NCBI RefSeq assembly: GCF_002943105.1
Contig: NZ_PTPZ01000004.1
Location: forward strand, 124,001 to 188,000
DNA from: Cloacibacterium normanense
GTDB taxonomy: Bacteria > Bacteroidota > Bacteroidia > Flavobacteriales > Weeksellaceae
DNA length: 64,000 bases
Direction: 5' to 3'
Shown: positions 50,790 to 60,458 of the stretch, piece after piece
How the letters are laid out: every line of letters starts with the position of its first letter
Numbering within the stretch: position 1 is the stretch's first letter
The notes under the pieces: model-generated
Database searches by the model: none
Told to the model about the DNA's origin: nothing
What the model saw: only the letters and a program-made list of their open reading frames with translations
Program-made: the position numbers and the translations under genes

Positions 50790-52112
50790 TTATTCTTTAA
50801 TCACTAAAAGCGCTGCAATTCCTGCAACTGCCATAGAAACACCTGCTAAAGCAACCATGTTAATAGCTGTTCCGCCTAAAGCAGAAAGTAAAACTCCACC
50901 TAATAAACCAGCAGCAATTTGTGGAATAGTAATGGTAGCATTAAAAATTCCCATGTAAACTCCTGTTTGTTTTGCTGGAAGTTTAGAAGATAAAATGGCA
51001 TAAGGCAATGCTAAAATAGCTGCCCAAGCTATACCTACTCCAATCATTGGTAAGAATAATAGGTTTTTGTCTTTGATAAACAAAATAGATAACAAACCAA
51101 GACCACCTAAAATTAAAGAAACAACATAAACATTTCTTCTTCCGTATTTATTTGCTAATGGAGTAATCACTAAAGAAAATAGAGCGGCAAAAACACTATA
51201 AGCGGCAAAGATTACACCGGTCCAGTTTCCTGCTTCGTTAAAAGCATTAGAGGTAGCATCTGTCGTTCCCCAAATATTTTGAGCAATTCCTTGAGTAGTG
51301 TAAACCCACATTAAAAACAATGCAAACCAAGAAAAAAACTGTGTAACAGCCAATTGTTTCATGGCGTTTGGTACATTTTTAATCAAAGTAAAGAAACTTA
51401 CTTTTTCTGGATTTTCGTTTTCTTTTTCTTCTAAATTATTGTATTTCGCGTATTCTTCTGGCGGATATTCTTTCGTTCTAAAAGAAGTCCATAAAACCGA
51501 AGCCAATAAAACTGCTCCACCAATATAGAAAGACCAAATTACAGTAGGTGCAACTTTTTGACCAGCTTCTGGTTCGTTTGCAATTCCCCACCAAGTCAAT
51601 AAAAATGGTAACAGTGAACCGAAAACAGCTCCTACATTAATTAAAAAACTTTGGATAGAATATCCTTTATTTCTTTGAGATTCGTCTACCATATCACTTA
51701 CCAAAGCGCGGAATGGTTGCATGGTAACGTTAAAAGAAACGTCCATGAAAAGCAACATCATCGCTCCAAAGAAAACGGCAGGAAATAATTGTGCGAAATG
51801 TTCAGAATTTGGCATGAAAAACATTGCTAACGCAGAAACAATTGCTCCACCTAAAATAAATGGAATTCTACGACCTAATCTCGTCCAAGTTTTATCACTA
51901 GAAAGACCTACAATAGGTTGTACAAAAAGTCCTGCAAGAGGAGCTGCTAACCAAAAATAGCTTAAATGATGTACATCTGCACCGATTGCCGAAAGAATTC
52001 TACTGGTATTCGCGTTCTGAAGAGAATAACCAATTTGCACTCCCAAAAAACCAAAACTTATGTTCCAGATTTGCCAGAAAGACAAGAGTGGTTTTTTCTG
52101 TGTATTACTCAT
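50790..52112 (-). CDS. MFS sugar transporter (maltose/oligosaccharide symporter type)
   Basis: Twelve-segment major facilitator of 440 residues. The N-terminus LSFWQIWNISFGFLGVQIGY and PIVGLSSDKTWTRLGRRIPF match sugar:proton symporters of the SUC/SLC45-like branch, common beside SusCD and alpha-glucosidase genes in Flavobacteriia. It is 31 bases downstream of the GH13 amylase and ends at a terminator, so it is the last gene of the locus. Expected role: import of maltose or glucose released in the periplasm. The exact sugar is an inference from context. Confidence 0.85.
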   Translation of the reverse strand: MSNTQKKPLLSFWQIWNISFGFLGVQIGYSLQNANTSRILSAIGADVHHLSYFWLAAPLAGLFVQPIVGLSSDKTWTRLGRRIPFILGGAIVSALAMFFMPNSEHFAQLFPAVFFGAMMLLFMDVSFNVTMQPFRALVSDMVDESQRNKGYSIQSFLINVGAVFGSLLPFLLTWWGIANEPEAGQKVAPTVIWSFYIGGAVLLASVLWTSFRTKEYPPEEYAKYNNLEEKENENPEKVSFFTLIKNVPNAMKQLAVTQFFSWFALFLMWVYTTQGIAQNIWGTTDATSNAFNEAGNWTGVIFAAYSVFAALFSLVITPLANKYGRRNVYVVSLILGGLGLLSILFIKDKNLLFLPMIGVGIAWAAILALPYAILSSKLPAKQTGVYMGIFNATITIPQIAAGLLGGVLLSALGGTAINMVALAGVSMAVAGIAALLVIKE

Positions 52113-52143
52113 ATACTATAGTTTTTATTTGTTTTTAACGAAT

Positions 52144-53985
52144 TTACTTATTTATTTCTAAAATCAATGAAGATTTTGCAGGAATAGTTAACAAATCTTT
52201 AATTTGAACTTCGGCATCTTTCATTACATCTTTTGCTGTAAAACTAGAAGGAACTATTTCTTGGAATCTATTCATTTCGATGGTTTGCTCTTTATCACTG
52301 CTGTTGATGACTACCATTACTTTTTCCTCATCATTATAACGGAAATAAACGTAAACATTTTTCTCTGGCGAAAAGTTTTTGGTTTTTCCATTGTGGATAA
52401 CGTCTTTAGACTTTCTCCAGTTTAATAATTTTTGGGTATAATCAAAAAACTCATTTTGCTCTGGTGTTCTAGAAACAAAAGCATTTTGAGCATCACCTTT
52501 CCAACCTCCTGGGAAATCTCTTCTAATGTCTGCATCTCCTTTGTTTTTATCTCCACGCATTCCTATTTCTGAACCATAATACAATTGCGGAATTCCTCTA
52601 ATGGTAGAAACAATCGTTAATGCCAATTTATAATAAGCAGGATTTCCGTTGAACATTTCATTGATTCTAGGAGTATCATGATTTTCGAAGAAAACCATCA
52701 TGTTTTTAGGATTTGGGAATAAGAAATCACTCGCAAAAGAATTGTAAAGTCTAATCATACCTTTGTCCCAATTTTCTTCTTCCTGTAAAGCTTTTGGAAG
52801 ATTTTCATACAACATAAAATCCATTACCGATGGCAAATTAGAATTGTAATTTTCTATTTCGCCAACTTTAGAATCTTTTTGCCAGAAAGCAATTTGAGCT
52901 GGGTCATACATCCAAGTTTCACCTACAATATTGAAGTTAGGATATTCGTCTGTAATCGCTTTACACCATTTTGCCATTCCATCTTTATCGTTATATGGAT
53001 AAGTGTCTACTCTATAACCGTCTAACTGCGCATATTCTATCCACCAAATTGCATTTTGAATTAAATATTTTAAAACCAATGGATTACTTTGGTTAAGATC
53101 AGGCATTGTGGTATCAAACCAACCATCTAATGCGACTTTTTTATCGACATCAGCAGCATAAGGATTCATTTGAGAATTGGTTCTGTAGTTAGAACGTTTG
53201 AAACCATTCTTCCCATCTTCAAACCAGTGAATCCAATCTTTAGTAGGTAAATCCTGAATCAACCAATGCGAAACTCCCCAGTGATTGGTTACGTAATCTT
53301 TCACCAATTTCATGTCTCTTTTTTTAAGTTCTGTAGAAAGTTCACGGTATTCTTCATTAGTTCCGTATCGCGCATCTATTTTATACAAATCAGTCTGTGC
53401 ATAACCATGATACGTATACGCTTTTTCATTGTCCTCGCAAACTGGAGTGAGCCAAAGTGTAGTCACTCCAAGATTTTTAAGATAATCTAAATTATTGATA
53501 ATTCCTCTTAAATCACCACCATGTCTTCCACCTTCGCTTTTTCTGTTTGCTTTTTCGATGAGAGCTTTGCTAGAATCATTTTTTTCATCGCCATTGGCAA
53601 AACGATCTGGCATAATCAGGTAGAAAACATCTTTAGAAGTATAAGATTCACGTGAAGATGAATTAGGCGTTCTCTCCTTCAATTCATACTGATATGTACT
53701 GATGGTTTTCTTGCCATTTTTAAGGAATATTTTAAATTTAGGCGTGTTAATTTCATTAGTATTAATGGTGATAAACACATAATTAGGATTTTCTACCTTC
53801 GTTAAATCCTTAATCTGAATTCCATCTGAAAGTTCAATATTTTGTTGGGCAATATTTTTGCCATATAACAAAATCTGAAGTTCAGGATTCTTCATTCCTT
53901 TCCACCAAAAAGCAGGTTCTACTCTTTGGAATTGAGCAAAGGAAAATGTTGTGATTAACAGAAATAAAAATGTTAGTTTTTTCAT
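52144..53985 (-). CDS. Alpha-amylase family GH13 (SusA/neopullulanase-like)
   Basis: Periplasmic or surface alpha-glucan hydrolase with signal peptide MKKLTFLFLLITTFSFAQ. An N-terminal beta domain (about 20-105) of the cyclomaltodextrinase type precedes the TIM barrel; catalytic residues are Asp327 (GYRVDTYPY), Glu356 (IVGETW) and Asp437 (FENHDTPR), with the DYVTNHWG and VFYLIMPDRFANG regions also typical. A C-terminal beta domain closes the 613 residues. Expected action: cleave alpha-1,4 links of imported maltodextrins. Located between GH97 and the MFS gene. Confidence 0.93.
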   Translation of the reverse strand: MKKLTFLFLLITTFSFAQFQRVEPAFWWKGMKNPELQILLYGKNIAQQNIELSDGIQIKDLTKVENPNYVFITINTNEINTPKFKIFLKNGKKTISTYQYELKERTPNSSSRESYTSKDVFYLIMPDRFANGDEKNDSSKALIEKANRKSEGGRHGGDLRGIINNLDYLKNLGVTTLWLTPVCEDNEKAYTYHGYAQTDLYKIDARYGTNEEYRELSTELKKRDMKLVKDYVTNHWGVSHWLIQDLPTKDWIHWFEDGKNGFKRSNYRTNSQMNPYAADVDKKVALDGWFDTTMPDLNQSNPLVLKYLIQNAIWWIEYAQLDGYRVDTYPYNDKDGMAKWCKAITDEYPNFNIVGETWMYDPAQIAFWQKDSKVGEIENYNSNLPSVMDFMLYENLPKALQEEENWDKGMIRLYNSFASDFLFPNPKNMMVFFENHDTPRINEMFNGNPAYYKLALTIVSTIRGIPQLYYGSEIGMRGDKNKGDADIRRDFPGGWKGDAQNAFVSRTPEQNEFFDYTQKLLNWRKSKDVIHNGKTKNFSPEKNVYVYFRYNDEEKVMVVINSSDKEQTIEMNRFQEIVPSSFTAKDVMKDAEVQIKDLLTIPAKSSLILEINK

Positions 53986-53999
53986 TTTTGATAAGTTTC

Positions 54000-54049
54000 G
54001 GCTAAAGCCAATTATATTTTTTTATTATTAGACGGGCTAAAGCCCGTCT
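54000..54049. repeat. Paired GGCTAAAGCC palindromes
   Basis: GGCTAAAGCC at 54000-54009 and the longer AGACGGGCTAAAGCCCGTCT at 54030-54049, 20 bases apart in the GH97-GH13 gap. The shared GGCTAAAGCC core and the AT-rich spacer match a repeat type I recall from Weeksellaceae genomes. Confidence 0.7.
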
Positions 54050-54058
54050 CTATTGATT

Positions 54059-56221
54059 CTATTTAATAGGCTTTAAAGAAATAGCATAACCACCACTTCT
54101 TGCAAGGTGAACCTTAATTTTAGAACCATTAGTTACTACTTTTTTGTAAATATGATAAGCTTGCGGATTTTTTACGTAATCAGCATTTTTACCATCTTCG
54201 TAAATAGTAGCTTCGTATTTTTTTCCTTTCTCTAAGAATGAAAAATCTACAGTGAAATCTCTAGCGTTTTCGTCTGTAACACCTCCTACAAACCAATTTT
54301 CTGAACCTTTCGCTTTTCTAGCAGTGTGAATATAATCACCAGGTTCAGCTGATAAAATTTTGGTATCATCCCAATCTACTGCTACATCTTTGATAAACTG
54401 AAAAGCATCTAAATGTCTCTCGTAGTTTTCTGGTAAATCACAAGCCATCTGAAGTGGAGAATACATCACCACATATAATCCTAACTGCTTAGCTAAAGTA
54501 GTATTGGCAAAATTTTTACTGTTAGCATCATAATAATTGTATTGTGTTTGGAAAATTCCTGGAGTGTAATCCATTGGTCCACCCATAAATCTTGTAAATG
54601 GCAAAATGGTAGTGTGATCTGGATTGTTTCCTCCCATCGCTTCGAATTCTGTTCCACGAGCAGCTTCTGCAGCAATCCAGTTCGGATAAGTTCTGCTTAA
54701 ACCACTAGGACGAACACTTTCGTGAGAATTAACCATGATTTTATATTCCGCAGCTTTGTCTACTACTCTTTGATAGTGGTTAATCATCCACTGAGAATAG
54801 TGATGTTCGCCTCTAGGAATAATATTTCCAACGTAACCGGTTTTCACCGCATCATAACCATGTTCTTTCATCAATTTAAAAGCTGGGTCAAGCCATCTTT
54901 CGTAATTGGTAGCTGAAGCAGATGTTTCATGGTGCATGATGAGTTTTACATTTTTAGAATGCGCATAATCATTCAGCATTTTAATATCAAAATCTGGATA
55001 TGGTGTAATAAAATCAAAAACAAATTCTTTAGATTTTCCGAACCAATCTTCCCAACCTTCATTCCAACCTTCTACCAAAACAGCATCAAAGCCATGTTTA
55101 GAAGCGAAATCGATGTATTTTTTAACATTGTCATTATTCGCTGCATGCGTTCCGTTTGGTTTCGTTTTAGAATAATCTGTAACGCCAAGATGTACATTAT
55201 CGATATTGGTATAATTCCAAGTTCCACGGTTTGGAACGAACATTTGCCACCAAACTCCAATATATTTCACTGGATGAATCCAAGAAGTATCCGTGTATTT
55301 CGTTGGTTCATTTAAGTTAAAAATCATTTTAGAATCTAGCACTTCTTCTGCTTTTTCTGAAACGATTACGGTTCTCCAAGGTGTAACTGCAGGAGTTTGC
55401 ATATAACCTTTTGCACCTTGCGCATCTGGAGTAAGATGGGTTTTGAAGTCAAAATTTTCTGAATCTACTTCAAGTTGAGAAGCTGGATAATTGATTACAG
55501 CAGCTTCTGCAAGGTTTATGTACAGTGGTTTTTCTTTACCAGAAACCTCTTTTTTTAACATAAGAGGCGATTGAACTGCATTTTTAACCAAAGTTTGAGA
55601 TGCGTTACTATCAAAACTGCTTTCCCATTTTGTAGAAATCTGAGAAACCAAACTGGTTGTAGGTTTATATTCCTGGGTATCATAATCTGCAGGAACCCAC
55701 CAAGATTTTAAATCATAAGGGAAATTAAATTCGGTATCTTCTTCTTTTACAACGAAATAATTAAGATTTTTCTGTTGAGGAAACTCATATCTGAAACCTA
55801 ATCCATCATTAAAAAGTCTGAACTTAACGATGATTTTTCTGTCTTCATTGGGTTGATTCAATGTAACCGAAAGTTCGTTGTAATGATTGGTGTAATATTT
55901 TTTTTCTCCAAGAACGGGAGCCCAATTTTCGTTTTTAGAATCTCTGTTTTCTGCAATTTTTTCAAAATCAGAATTGAGATTTTTACCATCTGGAAGTTTA
56001 TTGACATTGTCAAAAGCGATGGTATTATCTTTAAGCAATCTAAGACCTAGTTTAGAATCTTCTATGACTGTTTTTCCTTTGTAATTCAGATGATAATAAG
56101 GAACTCCATTTTTCAGTTGGAAATTCATTTCGAATTTACCGTCGGGAGACTTTAGCAATTGTGCATTGATAGCTGCTACAGAAAGTAAAGCTAAAAGCGC
56201 ACTTGTTTTAATCAATTTCAT
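54059..56221 (-). CDS. GH97 alpha-glucosidase, inverting (SusB type)
   Basis: Exo-acting calcium-dependent alpha-glucosidase that releases glucose from maltodextrins in the periplasm. Signal peptide MKLIKTSALLALLSVAAINA. Numbering against Bacteroides SusB shows conserved acid residues at fixed offset: Glu384 (VEGWN), Glu432 (HHETS), Glu501 (SHESVRPSG) and Glu525 (RGTEFEAMGG), plus Glu184. The TGYVG segment has Gly where retaining GH97 enzymes have the nucleophile Asp, so the inverting mechanism is predicted. Length 720. Upstream of the GH13 gene, downstream of the SusE/F genes. Confidence 0.95.
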   Translation of the reverse strand: MKLIKTSALLALLSVAAINAQLLKSPDGKFEMNFQLKNGVPYYHLNYKGKTVIEDSKLGLRLLKDNTIAFDNVNKLPDGKNLNSDFEKIAENRDSKNENWAPVLGEKKYYTNHYNELSVTLNQPNEDRKIIVKFRLFNDGLGFRYEFPQQKNLNYFVVKEEDTEFNFPYDLKSWWVPADYDTQEYKPTTSLVSQISTKWESSFDSNASQTLVKNAVQSPLMLKKEVSGKEKPLYINLAEAAVINYPASQLEVDSENFDFKTHLTPDAQGAKGYMQTPAVTPWRTVIVSEKAEEVLDSKMIFNLNEPTKYTDTSWIHPVKYIGVWWQMFVPNRGTWNYTNIDNVHLGVTDYSKTKPNGTHAANNDNVKKYIDFASKHGFDAVLVEGWNEGWEDWFGKSKEFVFDFITPYPDFDIKMLNDYAHSKNVKLIMHHETSASATNYERWLDPAFKLMKEHGYDAVKTGYVGNIIPRGEHHYSQWMINHYQRVVDKAAEYKIMVNSHESVRPSGLSRTYPNWIAAEAARGTEFEAMGGNNPDHTTILPFTRFMGGPMDYTPGIFQTQYNYYDANSKNFANTTLAKQLGLYVVMYSPLQMACDLPENYERHLDAFQFIKDVAVDWDDTKILSAEPGDYIHTARKAKGSENWFVGGVTDENARDFTVDFSFLEKGKKYEATIYEDGKNADYVKNPQAYHIYKKVVTNGSKIKVHLARSGGYAISLKPIK

Positions 56222-56284
56222 ACTTTAAATATTTGTATTATAATTATTTATGAATTTTTCAATAAAAAATAAAAAAACATTAAA

Positions 56285-56317
56285 TATAAAAAAACTGCTG
56301 CTATAAAGCAACAGTTT
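56285..56317 (-). terminator. Hairpin with T-run between SusE/F and GH97
   Basis: Minus-strand stem AACTGTTGCT/AGCAGCAGTT with a G-U pair, loop TTAT, then a T run. It lies inside the Sus locus and would reduce read-through into the enzyme genes. Confidence 0.7.
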
Positions 56318-56346
56318 TTATGTAAAAATTGTATGATATATTACAC

Positions 56347-57684
56347 CTAATTTATAGTATAAACCATATTGAATGGATCAAATGTAATGGTATAAGTTCC
56401 AGCTGAAGTAATGTTTAAGTTAGAACCACCTGCATTAAGTGTTCCATCTGCACCATCATCACCGTAATTTTCTCCCCAATCGCTGTTCACTCTAAATTTG
56501 AATTCACCAGCAGGTAAAGTAACTACTATTTTGAATTTAAGGATAGAATCATCCCATTCCATTTGTGCATCTGGACTACCTCCCCAACTGTTGAAACCAC
56601 CAACAAGGCCTACTGAATAAGGTACCATAGAGTGTGTTAAATTATTAGTATCAACAGTTACTTTATAATAACCTGCACTAGGAGAAAGTAAATTAGATCC
56701 GTTAGGTTCTAGGGTACCATCTGCACCATTATCTCCCCAGTTAACATCCCAATTTCTGTTTTGAGTATATTTAAACTCTATACCAGCAGCAGGGAAATTA
56801 ATAAATCCGAAATACGTACCATTACTTGTAGCAGAAACTAGCGTGTTTGCAGTACCAGGATTCCAACCTTGATAGCCTCCAGGCGCATAAATAAATGATG
56901 AAAGTTGATATGGAGTTGCTTTGAAAGTAACAATTGCAGAAGATTTCTTAATCTCCGGATCTACTAATTTCGTAATCGCAGATACTCTGATATCAAAATT
57001 ACCTTGTACACCAATTGTACCACCAACACTTAGAAGAAGTTTATCTAAATCAAAATGGGTTACATTAATAAGTTTAAGATTATTAACAGTCCCTAATTCT
57101 TTAAATTTATTTGCTCCTGATAATGAAACCTCTACAAGATATTTTACATCAATTCCGTAAGAATAATCGTTCCAAGTAATGGTTTTTGCAATACCTGTTG
57201 GATTGTTTGCATCCAAAGTAATTACACTACCTGCTGTAGGTGCCGTAATTACAGGCACTTCTACAGGATAAGGTTGCACATCAAAAGCAATAGGAAGAGA
57301 AACATTAGAACCTGCTTCTATTCTAAAATAGACTTTTTTAATTGAATATGGTGAATATCCAGCTTGCAATAAAGCGGTATTAAGAGCACCTATTGTAGTA
57401 GTATAAGTATTTTTATTTGATGTACCTAACTTTACTTTAACTGTAAAATCATTTGAATTAGAAAACACAATATCATAAGATGATGCCGCGTTTAGATTAT
57501 CCCAAGTAAGTCTGAATGGATTATTCTCCATTGTTGAATATAATACATTGCTTCCTAAACTCGTATCATATAATTTAAAAGAAGGCTCTGCTTTTGTCCA
57601 GTCTCTATAATCCTCGTTGTTACAAGAATGAAGAACGAACGGCAATAATAGAACCAATGATAAAAATTTTATTATATTTTTCAT
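56347..57684 (-). CDS. SusE/SusF-type starch-binding lipoprotein (second of two)
   Basis: Outer-membrane lipoprotein with lipobox LHSC after MKNIIKFLSLVLLLPFV. After N-terminal SusE-like immunoglobulin domains, two carbohydrate-binding repeats end the protein, sharing WG-x-N-x-G-x-x-GADGTL: one near 310-350 (DVNWGDNGADGTLEPNGSNL) and one at the C-terminus (ENYGDDGADGTLNAGGSNL). Aromatic residues in each (Trp, Tyr) suit starch. The frame opens nine codons earlier in the susE stop region; ATG 57684 is the signal-peptide start. It follows susE with a 13-base gap. Confidence 0.88.
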   Translation of the reverse strand: MKNIIKFLSLVLLLPFVLHSCNNEDYRDWTKAEPSFKLYDTSLGSNVLYSTMENNPFRLTWDNLNAASSYDIVFSNSNDFTVKVKLGTSNKNTYTTTIGALNTALLQAGYSPYSIKKVYFRIEAGSNVSLPIAFDVQPYPVEVPVITAPTAGSVITLDANNPTGIAKTITWNDYSYGIDVKYLVEVSLSGANKFKELGTVNNLKLINVTHFDLDKLLLSVGGTIGVQGNFDIRVSAITKLVDPEIKKSSAIVTFKATPYQLSSFIYAPGGYQGWNPGTANTLVSATSNGTYFGFINFPAAGIEFKYTQNRNWDVNWGDNGADGTLEPNGSNLLSPSAGYYKVTVDTNNLTHSMVPYSVGLVGGFNSWGGSPDAQMEWDDSILKFKIVVTLPAGEFKFRVNSDWGENYGDDGADGTLNAGGSNLNITSAGTYTITFDPFNMVYTIN

Positions 57685-57697
57685 AATTGTTATTGAA

Positions 57698-58822
57698 TTA
57701 TTGTTGAACAATGGTATAAACTCCAGCTTTAATATCTACTGTAATTTTATACGTGTTTCCACCACCATCAAATTTGATATCTCCACTATCACCTTTAGGA
57801 CCTAAGAAGCCTGAATTTCCTGAACCAGAAATATTACCCCATTCTAATTCTTTCCAATCTTTTTGACCTAGAACTTTAAAAGCAGCTCCATTATCTAATT
57901 TCACTGTGTATTCAAATTTTCCAGATGAAACTTTAGTCATAGCAATAGCGTTTGCTGCATCCCATCCATTAATTGTACCAACAAGATAAACTTCAGGAAA
58001 ATCATATCCTAAAACAGGAGATGCGGTAATATTTAAAGACTGAATATTTTTAGTTGCATCAATCACTATTTTATAAATGCCTGTATCGCCTGTAAATTTC
58101 ATGTTTTCATCACCTTCTTGAAGCAAGTTACCAGAAAGCTGTTTGAAATATCTATAATTTGCTCTAGTACCTTCTTTATCAACACTATAATTAATAGGAT
58201 TCCAACTTTGTTGACCTAAAAATCTGAAGGGTTGATTATTTTCTAAGTATGTATAGATATAAGATAAGTTATCTTTTTTATGAAGAATTTGAGCATTCTC
58301 AGCGGTCCAACCAACATAAGTAGCACCACCTACAAGATAAAAATCAGGATATTCTAATACATATGGTGTAATCATTAAACTGGTAACATTAGATTTAGCT
58401 ACTAAATTTTCACTTACTGTACCTAAGTAAGAAGAAACTCTAATGTACATTTTGGCAGACACATTAGGTGCTAAATTAATTCCTTGAGCAGCCTGATTCA
58501 TTTGTTCTACTGAAAAAGTAGTTGCTCTTACAGAACCTGCAACTGTACCTAATGTATAAGGAGTAGTGAACGCCTCATCTTTAGACACTTCTATTTTATA
58601 TTTTATTTCAGTAGGAACTGTATAGGTTGCAACATCCCAACTTAAAGTTAAACTAGGGTTGCTTGGAAAATTTCTATCCAACACCAATTTTTCAGCAGAT
58701 ATATCTAGCATTATTGGCGCTGATTGATTATCCACGGTAATTAACTCTCTATTTTCGCATGCAATAAAACTAAATATTGCAATAAAAACGAATAAAATTT
58801 TATTAATTATATTTTTTTTCAT
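57698..58822 (-). CDS. SusE-type starch-binding lipoprotein (first of two)
   Basis: Lipoprotein with lipobox FIAC after MKKNIINKILFVFIAIFS. A SusE N-terminal domain (about 35-130, PSLTLSWDVATYTVPTEIKY) is followed by two carbohydrate-binding-like repeats: near 155-260 (VGGATYVGWTAENAQILHKK) and 270-374 (YLVGTINGWDAANAIAMTKV). It is expected to sit on the cell surface beside SusD and help hold starch. Located 23 bases after susD and 13 bases before the second SusE/F gene. Length 374. Confidence 0.88.
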   Translation of the reverse strand: MKKNIINKILFVFIAIFSFIACENRELITVDNQSAPIMLDISAEKLVLDRNFPSNPSLTLSWDVATYTVPTEIKYKIEVSKDEAFTTPYTLGTVAGSVRATTFSVEQMNQAAQGINLAPNVSAKMYIRVSSYLGTVSENLVAKSNVTSLMITPYVLEYPDFYLVGGATYVGWTAENAQILHKKDNLSYIYTYLENNQPFRFLGQQSWNPINYSVDKEGTRANYRYFKQLSGNLLQEGDENMKFTGDTGIYKIVIDATKNIQSLNITASPVLGYDFPEVYLVGTINGWDAANAIAMTKVSSGKFEYTVKLDNGAAFKVLGQKDWKELEWGNISGSGNSGFLGPKGDSGDIKFDGGGNTYKITVDIKAGVYTIVQQ

Positions 58823-58845
58823 AACATAATATTTGTCAAAGCTGA

Positions 58846-60438
58846 TTAATAACCAGGATTTTGAATTAAATTAGAATTAGAACTAATCTCTTTTGTAGGA
58901 ATTGGGAATAAAGCTCTATAATCAGCTATAGCAGAACCATTCAATGAACCACCCTTCCATTGCCAGTTATAACCAGAAGTATATTTTCCAAATCTTATTA
59001 AATCTTGTCTTCTGTGACCTTCCCAATAAAGCTCTTTTGCTCTCTCCGATAAAACAAAATCTGGAGTAAGCGCAGCTAGAGTTACTGGATTTGCACCAGC
59101 TCTTAATCTTAAATCATTAATATAATTTAGAGCTGTAGCTTTGTCTCCTTTACCATTTACAACCGCTAATTCTGCATACATTAAATATACATCTGCCAAT
59201 CTAAACATTGGAAAATCTGTATCTGGGAAAGTAGGATCTTGACCTGAAACACCTGCAGATGTTTTATTAGTAAATTTTATTAATTTTTTACCTTGCGCAA
59301 ATTTTAAATAGTCTGTAATGTCTTCAGAATCGGTACCAGAAACAACATTTACACGTGGGTCACCTGCAATAGTTTGTATAAATTCTTTTCTAGCTCTGAA
59401 ACCTTGCCATCCAAAATCAATACCTAGGGTTTTAGCAACTGCATCATTAGTACTTCCATGAATTAAATAAGTCATACCTCCATAAGATTTAGTTTTAACG
59501 CCATCATATCTTACAGGAAAAATAATCTCTTTTTGAGCTCCGTTAACATCATTATCTGCCGCAAATAAATTATTTCTGTCAAGTGACAAGCTGTAGCCCG
59601 CACCTAATACACTGTTTACAGCAGCTAAAGCTTCAGTGCTTTTATCTTGACCTGTGTAAACTTTTGCGTTAATTAAAAGTTTTGCTTTTAACATCCACAA
59701 AGCTCCTTTATCAGCTCTACCATATTCATTAGCTCTTGGGGCAGGAAGATCTGCTTCAATTGTATTAAGTTCATTTAAAACATAATCAAACATTTCTGCT
59801 CTGGTTTTCATTACTGGTACAGAACCTAAAGCATTTTCTTCTGTTGCAAAAGGAGAGTTCCCATAAAGATCAATAGCATGATAATAAGATAAAGCTCTCA
59901 AAAATCTTGCTTCAGCTCTCATCACTTTAATTTTAGCTTTAAGATCTTCTGATACTTTCCTTGAATTCAATTTTTCATCTGTAGTTTCTCTTAAGAACTC
60001 GTTTGCTACAGATATCTGATAGTAAACTCTAGCAAAAAATGCTTCATTAAATTTATTATCTGCATTCCATGTATTAAAGTTTAAATCTTTAATTGTTGGG
60101 TTATCAGATTCTCCCCAAGCAATAATTGCTTCGTCCGTAGTAAGCTCTTGTAACTGCCAGTAACCTCTTAAATACTGAGAAAATCCTTCATCTACTAATG
60201 ATTGTAAATCTGAATCTCCTGTAGGAGCTGCTTGACCAGATAAAGATAAACCACCATAAATTTTTGCTAAAAACTGTTTATAAGGTAGTTCTGGATTATC
60301 AGGATTGTTAAAATAATTATCTACCGAGAAAGAATCATCATCTTTCAAAGAAACATCTAAATCATTTAAACATGAAACTGCGGTAAATAATAATGCTGAA
60401 AATGCTAACCATTTTACTTTTTTTAATATATTTTTCAT
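58846..60438 (-). CDS. susD: SusD-family surface glycan-binding lipoprotein
   Basis: RagB/SusD family protein that caps the SusC channel and binds maltooligosaccharide. Lipoprotein signal MKNILKKVKWLAFSALLFTAVSC; a TPR-rich helical scaffold (RAEARFLRALSYYHAIDLYG, the family's hallmark helix) and a C-terminal EGHRRQDLIRFGKYTSGYN. Length 530. Directly downstream of susC with a 20-base gap, forming the obligate SusC/D pair. Alpha-glucan specificity is inferred from the adjacent SusE/F, GH97 and GH13 genes. Confidence 0.95.
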   Translation of the reverse strand: MKNILKKVKWLAFSALLFTAVSCLNDLDVSLKDDDSFSVDNYFNNPDNPELPYKQFLAKIYGGLSLSGQAAPTGDSDLQSLVDEGFSQYLRGYWQLQELTTDEAIIAWGESDNPTIKDLNFNTWNADNKFNEAFFARVYYQISVANEFLRETTDEKLNSRKVSEDLKAKIKVMRAEARFLRALSYYHAIDLYGNSPFATEENALGSVPVMKTRAEMFDYVLNELNTIEADLPAPRANEYGRADKGALWMLKAKLLINAKVYTGQDKSTEALAAVNSVLGAGYSLSLDRNNLFAADNDVNGAQKEIIFPVRYDGVKTKSYGGMTYLIHGSTNDAVAKTLGIDFGWQGFRARKEFIQTIAGDPRVNVVSGTDSEDITDYLKFAQGKKLIKFTNKTSAGVSGQDPTFPDTDFPMFRLADVYLMYAELAVVNGKGDKATALNYINDLRLRAGANPVTLAALTPDFVLSERAKELYWEGHRRQDLIRFGKYTSGYNWQWKGGSLNGSAIADYRALFPIPTKEISSNSNLIQNPGY

Positions 60439-60458
60439 ATTATTTTAAATTGATTAAA

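Noticed and set aside
54929-55315. Plus-strand open frame of 128 codons
   Set aside because: Entirely antisense to the GH97 gene; composition is Phe/Ile/Arg-rich as expected for a shadow frame, with no domain or start signal.
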